A stretch of 64,000 nucleotides of DNA from Ascarosepion bandense (taxonomy: Eukaryota > Mollusca > Cephalopoda > Sepiida > Sepiidae), in the NCBI GenBank assembly GCA_037127315.1, contig JBBBDQ010001270.1:711001-775000 (forward strand). The letters are read 5' to 3'. Numbering within the stretch: the first letter of the stretch is position 1; each line of letters starts with the position of its first letter. Both the position numbers and the translations under genes were made by a program. The notes under the pieces are model-generated. The model saw only the letters and a program-made list of their open reading frames with translations, was not told the origin of the DNA and searched no databases. Shown here in pieces: positions 20,601 through 33,527 of the stretch.

Positions 20601-23600
20601 AAGGTTGAACCCTGGGGAACCTAAGGAATGTAGTTCATCTGAACACTTTCCATGGAAATAGTGATAGAGCAGCAAGATGATTGCAATGTTTATGGTTAGA
20701 CCTGGGGAACTAAGGAATGTAGTTCATCAGACACTTTCCATGGAAATAGTGATGGAGCAGCAAGAGGATTGCAATGTTTGTGGTTAGACCTGGTGGAACT
20801 AAGGAATGTAGTTCATCCTGAACACTTTCCATGGAAATAATGGAGCAGCAAAAGGATTGCAATGTTTATGGTTAGACCTGGAGAACTAAGGAATGTAGTT
20901 CATCTGAACACTTTCCATGGAAATAGTGATGGAGCAGCAAGAGGATTGCAATGTTTGTGGTTAGACCTGGTGGAACTAAGGAATATAATTCATCTGAACA
21001 CTTTCCATGGAAACAGTAGATAGGTAACAGAGGGATTGCAATGTTTGTGGTTAGAAGGTTAGACCTGGGAGAACTAAGGAGAATGTAGTTCATCTGAACA
21101 CTTTCCATGGAAATAGTGATAGAGCAGCAGAGGATTGCAATGTTTTGTGGTGCAGAAGGTTAGACCTGGGGGAACTAAGGAATGTAGTTCATCTGAACCC
21201 TTTCCATGGAAATAGTGATAGAGCAGCAAGATGGAACATAGCCATTTGTGGTTAGAAGGTTAGACCTGGGGTTAAGGAATGTAGTTCATCTGAACACTTT
21301 CCATGGAAATAGTGATAGAGCAGCCAAGAGGATTAAAATGTTTGTGGTTAGAAGGTTGGACCCTGGTGGAACTAAGGAATGTAGTTCAGCCAGGCCTTTC
21401 CATGGAAATAGTGATAGAGCAGCAAGATGATTGCAATGTTTGTGGTTAGAGGTTAGACCTGGGGGAACCAGAATGTAGTTCATCTGAACATTTCCTGGAA
21501 ATAGTGATAGAGCAGCAAAGAAAGTTATAATATTTATTAGATTAGAAGGTTAGACCTGGTGGGAACTAGGGAATGTGGATTCATCTGAACACTTTCCATG
21601 GAAATAGTGATAGAGCAGCAAGATAGGTGCAATGTTTGTGGTGAAAGGTTAGACCTGGGGGAACTAAGGAATGTAGTTCATCTGAACACTTTCCATGGAA
21701 ATGAGCAGTGGAGCAACCACGAAGGAAGTTGCAACGTGTTTATGGTTAGACCTGGTGGAACTAGGAATGTGATTCATCTGAACACTTTCCATGGAAATAG
21801 TGATGGCTGCTAAAGATGATTTTGTCATTTTGTGGTTAGAAAGTTAGACCTGGGAACTAAGGAATGTAGTTCATCTGAACACTTTCCTTGGAAATAGTGA
21901 TGAAACAACTAGAGGATTACCATCATTTGTGATTAGAAGAGTTGAACCTGAGAGACATAAGGAATGTAGTTCATCTGGACACTTTCCATGGAAATAGTGA
22001 TAGAGCAGCAAGAGGATTGCAATGTTTGTGGTTAGACCTGGTGGAACAGAATGTAGTTCATCTGAGCACTTTCCATGGAAATGATGATAGACAGCAAGAG
22101 GATTGCAATGTTTGTGGTTAAAGCCTGGGGGGAACTAAAGATGATTCATCTGAAAACTTATGGAAATAGTGATGGAGCTGGCAAGAGGATGCAAATGTTT
22201 ATGGATTTAGACCTGGTGGAACTAAGGAATGTAGTTCATCTGAACACTTTCCATGGAAATAGTGATGGAGCAGCAAGAGGATTGCAATGTTTATAAGTTA
22301 GACCTGGGGGAACTAAGGAATGTAGTTCGTAGACTGCTTTCCATGGAAATAGTGATAGAGCAACAAAGGATTGCAATGTTTATGGTTAGACCTGGAGAAC
22401 TAGAATGTAGTTCATCAATTTTCCATGGAAATGGTGATAGAGCAGCAAGGATTGCAATATTTCATGGTTAGACCTGGTGGAACTAGAGATAGTTCATCTG
22501 AACACTTTCCATGGAAATAGTGATGGAGCAGCAAGAGGATTGCAATGTTTGTGGTTAGACCTGGGGGAACTAAGGAATGTAGTTCATCTGAACACTTTCC
22601 ATGAAATAGTGATGGAAGCAGCAAGAGAAGTTTTGTGTTTGTGGTTAGACCTGGTGGAACTAAGGAATGTAGTTCATCTGAGACACTTTCCATGGAAATA
22701 GTGATAAGAACTTGGCTTAAGAGAGTTGCAATGTTTATAGGTTAGAAGGTTAGACCTGGGGGAACTAAGGAATGTAGTTCATCTGAACACTTTCCATGGA
22801 AATAGTGATGAGCAGCAGAGTTGCAATGTTTGTGGTTGGGAAAGTTCAGACCTGGGGGAACTAAGGAATGTAGTTCATCTGAACACTTTCCATGGAAATA
22901 GTGATGGAGCAGCAAGAGGATTGCAATGTTTGTGAGATTGAACCTGGGGGAACTAAGGAATGTAGTTCATCTGAACACTTTCCATGGAAATAGTGATGGA
23001 GCAGCAAGAGGATTGCAATGTTTGGCAATTAGACCTGGTGGAACTAAAGAATGTAGTTCATCTGAACACTTTCCATGGAAATAGTGATAAAACAACCAAG
23101 AGGATTGCAATGTTTGTGGTTAGAGGTTAGACCTGGGGGAACCCAGGAATGTAAGTTCATCTGGTGCTGCATGGAAATAGTGACAGAGCAGCAAGAGAGG
23201 TGCAATGTTTGCTTTATTAGTTAGAAGGTTAGACCTGGGAGAACTAAGGAATGTAGTTACTGTGGTTGCCTGCTTTTGGAAGAGTGATAGAGCAGCAAGA
23301 TGATTGCAATGTTTGTGGTTAGAAGATTGAAACAGGGAACTAAAGAATGTAGTTCATCTGAACACTTTCCATGAAGTAGTGATGAAGCATAAGAGAGGAT
23401 TGCAATGTTTGTGGTTAGAGGATTTAGACCTATGGTGGAGACTAAGGAATGGTTCATCAGACCTTTCCATGGAAATAGTGATAGGCAACCAAGATGATTG
23501 CAGTATTTGTGGATTGAAGGTTGAACCTGGGGGAACTGAGGAATGTAGTTCATCTGAACACTTTCCATGGAAATGATAGAGCAGCAAGAGGATTGCAATG

Positions 23601-26600
23601 TTTGTGGTTAGAAGGTTGAGCCTGGGGGAACTAAGGAATGTAGTTCATCTGAACACTTTCCATGGAAATAGTGACAGAGCAGCAAGATGATTGCAATGTA
23701 TTTATGGTTAGACCTGGGGAACTAAAGAATGTAGTTCATCTGAACACTGTGGAAGCCGTGATGGAGCAGCAAAGTTTGCAATGTTTGTGGTCCAGACCTG
23801 GTGGAACTAGGAATGAGATGTCCAGACACTTTCATGGAAATAGTGATGGAGCAACAAAAAGGATTGCAATGTTTATGGGTGGACAGGGGAACTGAGGTAT
23901 AGTTCATCTGAACATGCCATGGAAATAGTGATGGAGCAGCAAAGAGGATTGCAATGTTTGTGGTTAGACCTGGTGGAATAGGAATGTAGTTCATCTGAGC
24001 ACTTCCATGGAAATAGTGATAAGTGTAAAGAGGATTGCAATGTTTGTGGTTAGAAGGTTAGACCTGGGGGAACTAAGGAATGTAGTTCATCTGAACATTT
24101 CCATGGAAATAGTGATAAGAGCAGCAAGAGGATTGCAATGTTTGTGGTTAGAAGGTTAGACCTGGAGAACTAAAGATAGTTCATACTAGACACTTTCCGG
24201 AAATAGTGATAGAGCAGCAAGATGAGTGCTAAATGTTGTGGTTAGAAGGTTAGACCTGGGGGAACTAAGGGAATGTAGTTCATCTGAACACTTTCCATGG
24301 AAATGATGATGGAAGAGCAGCAAGAGGATTGCAATGTTTGTAGTTAGAAGGTTAGACCTGGTGGAACTAAGGAATGTAGTTCATCTGAACACTTTCCATG
24401 GAAATAGTGATAGAGCAGCAAGATGATTGCAGTGACTGTGGTTAGAAGGTTAGACCTGGGGGAACTAAGGAATGTAGTTCATCTGAACATTTTCCATGGA
24501 AATAGTGATAGAGGCAACAGAGATTGCAATGTTTGTGATTAGAAGGTTAGACTGCTGGTGGAACTAAGGAATGTAGTTCATCTGAACACTTTCCATGGAA
24601 ATAGTGATGACAGCAAGATAGATTTATAATGTTTGTGGTTAAAGAAGGTTAGACCTGGGGGAACTAAAAGATAGATTTCATCTGAACTGCTTTCCATGGA
24701 AATAGTAGATGAACAGCAAGAGGATTGCAATGTTTATGGTTAGACCTGGTGGAACTAAGGAATGTAGTTCATCTGAACACTTTCCACATGGAAATATTTG
24801 ATGAGCAGCAGATGATTGCAATGTTTGTGGTTAGAAGGTTAGACCTGAAGGACAAGGAATGTAGTTCATCTGAACACTTTCATGAAATAGTGATAGAGCA
24901 GCAGAGGATGCAATGTTGTGGATTAAGTTGAACTGGGGGAACTGCAGGGAGTCACAGTTCATCTGAACACTTTCATGGAAATAGTGATAGAGCAACAAGA
25001 TGATTGTAATCTTTATGATTAGAGCAGAGGAACTAAGTGTGATTCATCTAGACACTGTACAAATAGTGATGGAGCAAGCAAAGAGGATTGCAATGTTTGT
25101 GATTTAGACCTGGTGGAACTAAGAATGTGGTTCATCTGAACACTTTCCATGATATTGATGGAGCAGCAAGAGGATTGCAATGTTTGGATAGACCTGGGGA
25201 ACTAGGAATGTAGTTCATCTGAACACTTTCCCGCCAAATAGTGGGCAACAAGAGGGATTGCAATGTTTGTGGTTAAACAGGTGGAACTAAGGAATGTAGT
25301 TCATCTGAACACTTTCCATGGAAACAAATGAAACGTGAAGGATGCAATGTTTGTGTGGTTAGACCTGGTGGAACTAAGGAATGTAGTTCATCTGAACACT
25401 TTCCATGGAAATAGTGATGAACGCTCTACTGAGAGATTGCAATGTTTGGTTAGACCTGGGGGAACTAAGGAATGTAGTTCATACGAACACTTTCCATGGA
25501 AATAGTGATGGGGCAGCAAGAGGGTGCAATGTTTGTGGTTAGACCCATAAAGTAGACTAAGGAATGTAGTTCATCTGAACACTTTCCATGGAAATGGCCA
25601 GTAGAGCAACAAGAGGGGTGCAATGTTTGGTTAGAAGGTTAGACCTGGGGGAACTAAAGATATGATTTCATCTGAACACTTTCATGAAATGATAGAGCAG
25701 CAAAGAGGATTGCAATGTTTGTGGTTAGAGGGTCAGACCCTGGGGAACTATGGAATGTAGTTCATCTGAACACTTTCCATGGAAATAGTGATAGAGCAGC
25801 AAGATGATTGCAATGTTTGTGGTTAGAAGGTTAGAACTGGGGGAACTAAGGAATGTAGTTCATCTGAACACTTTCCATGGAAATAGTGATAGAGCAGCAA
25901 GAGGATTGCAATGTTTGTGGTTAGAAGGTTAGACCTGGTGGAACTAAGGAATGTAGTTCATCTGAACACTTTCCATGGAAATAGTGATAGAGCAGCAAGA
26001 TGATTGCAATGTTTGTGGTTAGAAGGTTAGACCTGGGGGAAATAAGGAATGTAGTTCATCTGAACACTTTCCATGGAAATAGTGATAGAGCAGCAAGAGG
26101 ATTGCAATGTTTGTGGTTAGAAGGTTAGACCTGGGGGAACTAAGGAATGTAGTTCATCTGAACACTTTCCATGGAAATAGTGATAGAGCAGCAAGAGGAT
26201 TGCAATGTTTGTGGTTAGAAGGTTAGACCTGGGGGAACTAAGGAATGTAGTTCATCTGAACACTTTCCATGGAAATAGAGATAGAGCAGCAAGAGGATTG
26301 CAATGTTTGTGGTTAGAAGGTTAGACCTGGTGGAACTAAGGAATGTAGTTCATCTGAACACTTTCCATGGAAATAGTGATAGAGCAGCAAGATGATTGCA
26401 ATGTTTGTGGTTAGAAGGTTAGACCTGGTGGAACTAAGGAATGTAGTTCATCTGAACACTTTCCATGGAAATAGTGATGGAGCAGCAAGAGGATTGCAAT
26501 GTTTGTGGTTAGACCTGGGGGAACTAAGGAATGTAGTTCATCTGATCACTTTCCATGGAAATAGTGATGGAGCAGCAAGAGGATTGCAATGTTTGTGGTT

Positions 26601-29600
26601 AGACCTGGTGGAACTAAGGAATGTAGTTCATCTGAACACTTTCCATGGAAATAGTGATGGAGCAGCAAGAGGATTGCAATGTTTATGGTTAGACCTGGGG
26701 GAACTAAGGAATGTAGTTCATCTGAACACTTTCCATGGAAATAGTGATGGAGCAGCAAGAGGATTGCAATGTTTGTGGTTAGACCTGGTGGAACTAAGGA
26801 ATGTAGTTCATCTGAACACTTTCCATGGAAATAGTGATAGAGCAGCAAGAGGATTGCAATGTTTGTGGTTAGAAGGTTAGACCTGGGGGAACTAAGGAAT
26901 GTAGTTCATCTGAACACTTTCCATGGAAATAGTGATAGAGCAGCAAGAGGATTGCAATGTTTGTGGTTAGAAGGTTAGACCTGGGGGAACTAAGGAATGT
27001 AGTTTATCTGAACACTTTCCATGGAAATAGTGATAGAGCAGCAAGATGATTGCAATGTGGTTAGAAGGTTAGACCTGGGGAACTAAGGAATGTAGTTCAC
27101 TTGAACACTTTCCATGGAAATAGTGATAGAGCAGCAAGAGGATTGCAATGTTTGTGGTTAGAAGGTTAGGACCTGGTGGAACTAAGGAATGTAGTTCATC
27201 TTGGAACACTTCTCTCCATGGAAATAGTGATAGAGCAGCAAGATGATTGCAATGTTTGTGGTTAGAAGGTTAGACTCAGGAACTAAGAATGAAGTTCATC
27301 TGAACACTTCATGGAAATAGTGATAGAGCAGCAAGAGGATGGGTAATGTTTGTGGTTAGAAGGTTAGACCTGGGGGAACTAAGGAATGTAGTTCATCTGA
27401 ACACTTTCCATGGAAATAGTGATAGAGCAGCAAGAGAGGATTGCAATGTTTGTGGTTAGGAAGGTTAGACCTGGGGGAACTAAGGAATGTAGTTCATCTG
27501 AACACTTTCCATGGAAATAGTGATAGAGCAGCAAGAGGATTGCAATGTTTGTGGTTAGGACCTGGTGGAACTAAGGAATGTAGTTCATTCTGAACACTTT
27601 CCATGGAAATAGTGATAGAGCAGCATGGCAATGTTTGTGGTTAGAAGGTTAGACCTGGTGGAACTAAGGAATGTAGTTCATCTGAACACTTTCCATGGAA
27701 ATAGTGATGGAGCAGCAAGAGGATTGCAATGTTTGTGGTTAGGACCTGGGGGAACCAAGGAATGTGTAGTTCATCTGATCACTTTCCATGGAAATAGTGA
27801 TGGAGCAGCAAGATCATCATGTTTGTGGTTAGACCTGGTAAGGAATGTATATCTGAACACTTTCCATGGAAATAGTGATGGAGCAGCAAGAGGATTGCAA
27901 TGTTTATGGTTAACGGGGGAACTAAGGAATGTAGTTCATCTGAACACTTTCCATGGAAATAGTGATGGAGCAGCAAGAGGATTGCAATGTTTGTGGTTAG
28001 ACCTGGTGGAACTAAGGAATGTAGTTCATCTGAACACTTTCCTGGAAATAGTGATAGAGCAGCAAGAGGATTGCAATGTTTGTGGTTAGAAGGTTAGACC
28101 TGGGGGAACTAAGGCACGTAGTTCATCTGAAACACTTTCCATGGAAATAGTGATAGTGGAGCAGCAAGAGGATTGCAATTTTTTCAGGTTAGAAGGTTAG
28201 ACCTGGGGGAACTAAGGGACTGTAGTTCATCTGAACACTTTCCATGGAAATAGTGATAGAGCAGCAAGAGATACTGTAAATGTTTGTGGTTAGAAGGTTA
28301 GACCTGGGGGAACTAAGGAATGTGGTTCATCTGGAATACTTTCCATGGAAATAGTGATAGAGCAGCATTTGTGGTTAGAAGTTGTTGACCTGGTGGAACT
28401 AAGGAACAGTTCATCTGAACACTTTCCATGGAAATAGTGATAGAGCAGCAAGCATTGCAATGTTTGTGGTTGAGGGGAAGGTTATGAACCAGAATGTGTT
28501 CATCTGAACACTTTCCTATGGAAATAGTGATAGAGCAGCAAGAGGATTGCAATGTTTGTGGTTAGAAGGAACTAAGGAATGTAGTTCATCTGAACACTTC
28601 ATGGAAATAGTGATAGAGCAGCAAGAGGATTGCAATGTTTGTGGCTAGAAGGTTATTAGACCTGGGGGAACTAAGGAATGTAGTTCATCTGAACACTTTC
28701 CATGGAAATAGTGATAGACAGCAAGAGGATTTGTAATGTTTGTGGTTAGAAGGTTAGACCTGTGGAACTAAGGAATGTAGTTCATCTGGAACACTCCTTC
28801 ATGGAAATAGGATAGAGCAAGATGATTGCAATGTTTGTGGGTTAGAAGGTTAGACCTGGTGGAACTAAGGAATGTAGTTCATCTGAACACCTTTCCATGG
28901 AACAGGATAGAGCAGCAAGATTGCAATGTTTGTGGTTAGAAGGTTAGACCTGGGGGAACTAAGGAATGTAGTTCATCTGAACACTTTCCATGGAAATAGT
29001 GATAGAGCAGCAAGATGATTGCAATGTTTGTGGTTAGAAGGTTAGACCTGGGGGAACTAAGGAATGTAGTTCATCTGAACACTTTCCATGGAAATAGTGA
29101 TAGAGCAGCAAGAGGATTGCAATGTTTGTGGTTAGAAGGTTAGACCTGGTGGAACTAAGGAATGTAGTTCATCTGAACACTTTCCATGGAAATAGTGATA
29201 GAGCAGCAAGATGATTGCAATGTTTGTGGTTAGAAGGTTAGACCTGGGGAACTAAGGAATGAAGTTCATCTGAACACTCTCCATGGAAATAGTGATAGAG
29301 CAGCAAGAGGATTGGCAATGTTTGTGGTTAGAAGGTTAGACCTGGTGGAACGAAGGAATGTAGTTCATCTGAACACTTTCCATGGAAATAGATAGAGCAG
29401 CAAGATGATTGCAATGTTTGTGGTTAGAAGGTTAGACCTGGGGGAACTGTAGTTCATCTGAACACTTTCCATGGAAATAGTGATAGAGCAGCAAGGATTT
29501 GCAATGTTTGTGGTTAGAAGGTTAGACCTGGGGGAACTAGAATGTAGAAGTTCATCTGGAACACTTTCTATGAAATAGTGGGATAGAGCAGCAAGAGGAT

Positions 29601-32600
29601 TGCAATGTTTGTGGTTAGAAGGTTAGGACTTGGTGGAACTAAGGAATGTAGTTCATCTGAACACTTTCCATGGAATAGGTGATAGAGCAAGATGATTGCA
29701 ATGTTTGTGTAAGAAGGTTAGACCTGGTGGAACTAAGGAATGTAGTTCATCTGAACACTTCATGGAAATAGTGATAGAGCAGCAAGAGGATTGCAATGTT
29801 TGTGTTAGAAGGTTAGACCTGGGGGAACTAAGGAATGTAGTTCATCTGGAACACTTCCATGGAAATAGTGATAGAGCAGCAAGATGATTGCAATGTTTGT
29901 GGTTAGAAGGTTAGGACTTGGGGAAACTAAGGAATGTAGTTCATCTGAACACTTTCCTGGAAATAGTGATAGAGCAGCAAGAGGTGTTTGTGGTTAGAAG
30001 GTTAGACCTGGTGGAACTAAGGAATGTAGTTCATCTGAACACTTTCCATGGAAATAGTGATAGAGCAGCAAGATGATTGCAATGTTTGTGGTTAGAAGGT
30101 TAGACCGTGGAACTAAGGAATGTAGTTCATCTGAACACTTTCCATGGAAATAGTGATAGAGCAGTGAGGGGGACCAAAATGTTTGTGGTTAGAAGGTTAG
30201 ACTCTGGGGAACTGTAGTTCATCTGAACACTTTCCATGGAAATAGTGATAGAGCAGCAAGATGATTGCAATGTTTGTGTGCTGAAGGTTAGACCTTGTGA
30301 ACCAAGGAATGTAGTTCATCTGAACACTTTCCATGGAAGTCCAAGGAATGTAGTTCATCTGAACACTTTCCAAGGAAATAGTGATAGAGCAGCAAGAGGA
30401 TTGCAATGTTTCAGGTTAGAAGGTTAGACCTAAGGAATGTAGTTCATCTGAACACTTTCCATGGAAATAGGATAGAGCAGCAAGATGATTGCAATGCTTC
30501 TGTGGTTAGAAGGTTAGACCTGGGGGAACTAAGGAATGTAGTTCATCTGAACACTTTCCATGGAAATAGTGATAGAGCAGCAAGATGATTGCAATGTTTG
30601 TGTGGTTAGAAGGTTAGACCTGGGGGAACTAAGGGAATGTAGTTCATCTGAACACTTTCCATGGAAATAGGATAGAGCAGCAAGATGATTGCAATGTTTG
30701 TGGTTAGAAGGTTAGACCTGGGGGAACTAAGGAATGTAGTTCATCTGAACACTTTCCATGGAAATAGTGATAGAGCAGCAAGAGGATTGCAATGTTTGTG
30801 GTTAGAAGGTTAGACCTGGGGGAACTATGAATGTAGTTCATCTGAACACTTTCCATGAAAAGGAAGTGATAGATGTTATACTGCAATGTTTGTGGTTAGA
30901 AGGTTAGACCTGGTGAACTAAGGAATGTAGTTCATCTGAACACTTCATGGAAATAGTGATATATGTTAGGGGTTTGCAATGTTTGTGGTTAGAAGGTTAG
31001 ACCTGAAAAATCCAAGGGTGTAGTTCATCTTGAACACTTTCCATGGAAATAGTGATAGAGCAGCAAGAGGATTGCAAGGTCAATGGGTTAGAAGGTTAGA
31101 CCTGGGGGAACTAAGGAATGTAGTTCATCTGAACACTTTCCATGGAAATAGTGATAGAGCAGCAAGATGATTGCAATGTTTGTGGTTAGAAGGTTAGACC
31201 TGGGGAACTAAGGAATGTAGTTCATCTGAACACTTTCCATGGAAATAGTGATAGAGCAGCAAGAGGATTGCAATGTTTGTGGTTAGAAGGTTAGACCTGG
31301 TGGAACTAAGGAATGTAGTTCATCTGAACACTTTCCATGGAAATAGTGATAGAGCAGCAAGATGATTGCAATGTTTGTGGTTAGAAGGTTAGACTCAGGA
31401 ATCCAAGGAATGTAGTTCATCTGAACACTTTCCATGGAAATAGTGATAGAGCAGCAAGAGGATTGCAATGTTTGTGGTTAGAAGGTTAGACCTGGGGAAC
31501 TGAAATGTAGTTCATCTGAACACTTTCCATGGAAATAGTGATAGAGCAGCAAGATGATTGCAATGTTTGTGGTTAGAAGGGTTAGACCTGGGGGAACTAA
31601 GGAAGTTCATCTGGAATACCTCTCTCATGGAAATAGTGATAGAGCAGCAAAGAGGATTGCAATGTTTGTGGTTAGAAGGTTAGACTCAGAACTAAGGAAT
31701 GTAGTTCATCTGAACACTTTCCATGGAAATAGTGATAGAGCAAGCAAGATGATTGCAATGTTTGTGGTTAGAAGGTTAGACCTAAAACTAAGGAATGTAG
31801 TTCATCTGAACACTTTCCATGGAAATAGTGATAGAGCAGCAAGATGATTGCAATGTTTGTGGGTTAGAAGGTTAGACCTGGGGGAACTAAGGAATGTAGT
31901 TCATCTGAACACTTTCCATGAAATAGTGATAGAGCAGCAAGATGATTGCAATGTTTGTGTGGTTAGAAGGTTAGACCTGGGGGAACTAAGGAATGTAGTT
32001 CATCTGAACACTTTCCATGGAAATAGTGATAGAGCAGCAAGATGATTGGCAATGTTGTGTTGAAGGTTAGACCTGGGGGAACTAAGAACAGTTCATCTTG
32101 AACACTTTCCTGAAATAGTGGATAGAGCAGCAAGATGATTGCATAGAAACTAAGGAATGTAGTTCCATCTGGAACACTTTCCATGGAAATAGTGATAGAG
32201 CAGCAAGATGATTGCAATGTTTGTGGTTAGAAGGTTAGACCTGGTGGAACTAAGGAATGTAGTTCATCTGAACACTTTCCATGGAAATAGTGATAGAGCA
32301 GCAAGATGATTGCAATGTTTGTGTTAGAAGGTTAGACCTGGGGAACTAAGGAATGTAGTTCATCTAGACTTTCCATGGAAATAGGCAGGATAGAGCAGCA
32401 AGATTGCAATGTTTGTGTCAGGGAAGGCTAGGACTCAGTAAGGAATGTAGTTCATCTGAACACTTTCCACAGAACAGTGATAAGCAGCAAGATGATTGCA
32501 ATGTTTGTGTTGGAAGGCTAGGATTCCGTGTTCAGAATGGGGTTCATCCTTGAACACTTTCCATGGAAATAGTGATAGAGCAGCAAGATGATTGCAATGT

Positions 32601-32862
32601 TTGTGGTTAGAAGGTTAGACCTGTGTGAACCAAGGAATGTTCATCTGAACACTTTCCATGGAAATAGTGATAGAGCAGCAATGTGTTTTAGGGTTAGAAG
32701 GTTAGACCTGGGGGAACTAAGGAAGAAGTTCACTGAACACTTTCCATGGAAATAGTGATAGGAGCAGCAAGATGATTGCAATGTTTATGGGTTAGGAAGG
32801 TTAGACCTGGGGAACTAAGGAATGTAGTTCATCTGAACACTTTCCATGGAAATAGTAATAGT
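17636..32862 (-). repeat. 15.2-kb satellite array, 90/98-bp monomers derived from LINE ORF2
   Basis: Monomers begin GGTTAGACCTGGTGGAACTA and carry a 12-bp palindrome TTTCCATGGAAA. The short form is 90 bp (17865-18580, 26430-26870). The long form is 98 bp (for example 26161-26258) and differs by an 8-bp duplication (GTTAGAAG). By length the array holds about 160 copies. On the minus strand the monomer translates NIAILLLLYHYFHGKCSDEL then HSLVPPGLT; LINE residues 770-795 read NVASLCLFYKYFHGFCSDEL then KSLMPP (18 of 26 identical). Because 90 is a multiple of three, the 90-bp stretches stay open on both strands; this is not evidence of a protein. Clean blocks alternate with indel-rich blocks (about 18600-25700). 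Confidence 0.95.
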
Positions 32863-32971
32863 GCAGATATAAACTCGCAATTTATTTTGTGCTTTGTATA
32901 CAGCAATACCTAATCTACTGCTTGCTCTAGGTATTTTCACAATTTTAGTATAGAAGATATTATATACTTAC
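32863..32971. other. array flank; 5' part of an intron on the minus strand
   Basis: Unique sequence between the satellite and the splice donor GTAAGT (minus strand, 32971-32966). Confidence 0.5.
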
Positions 32972-33178
32972 CGGACTGAACCGACCAATATTTCTAGCAT
33001 CTTCCGGGGTGGATCGTATGCACGTCTTCAACTTGATACGTTGGATGAACTTAATTTTCAGTGGGCCCTCTGGGCACCTGAACTCTTTTGCAGAACGATC
33101 TTTCATCGCTTTCAGCGAAGATTCAGGATTCGCTTGTCGATGATGGTTAGTTTGATACAAGGCTATGATTGTGGGATA
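32972..33178 (-). CDS. internal exon of an unrecognised host gene
   Basis: A 207-bp (69-codon) open segment on the minus strand lies between consensus splice sites. Upstream are a branch-point match TACTAAC at about 33212-33218, a pyrimidine-rich stretch TTTCAATCCTCATTTAG ending in AG at 33180-33179. Downstream is the donor CCG|GTAAGT at 32971. The exon is phase 0 at both ends. It encodes YPTIIALYQTNHHRQANPES ... MKDRSAKEFRCPEGPLKIKF ... STPEDARNIGRFSP, a basic, non-repetitive sequence with a single reading frame. An in-frame TAG lies in the acceptor, as expected of an intron. The protein family is not recognised. It is the strongest host-gene signal in the window. The next intron would begin just before the satellite array. 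Confidence 0.6.
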
Positions 33179-33527
33179 CTAAATGAGGATTGAAATCAAT
33201 AGGTTAGTAATTGATTTGTTTTCTAAGGCTTCGGATTGTGTTTTGTAGAAGTGCATTTTTGCTGTGATTGGTTTAATATTTGTTTAGATCGATGCATTCT
33301 CCGAATATCGCTCTATACTCAGAAATCTCAGCGGCAGATTCTATGTAAAATTAAAAGGAGGAGGGAGAGAATTCTTTGGCATCGAAAATATTTCAAGTGG
33401 TCAAAGTGGCGATAATGACAAACTAAATCGCCGAGGCAATTTAGTAAATGAACGGCATTTAATCTAGCTAATCCTACCTTTCAAAATCTAAAATTATGAC
33501 GAAACAAGACAGACTAAAAGAAAATAG
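33179..33527. other. probable intron / unassigned
   Basis: Upstream of the exon acceptor on the minus strand. Carries the branch-point-like TACTAAC. No other feature seen. Confidence 0.4.

Noticed and set aside
17817..28089. Many open frames within the satellite, on both strands
   Set aside because: Explained by 90-bp monomers without in-frame stops; the 98-bp form breaks them and no start or stop is conserved.
17636..32862. CRISPR-like array
   Set aside because: Monomers are contiguous with no unique spacers, and the sequence context is an animal genome.
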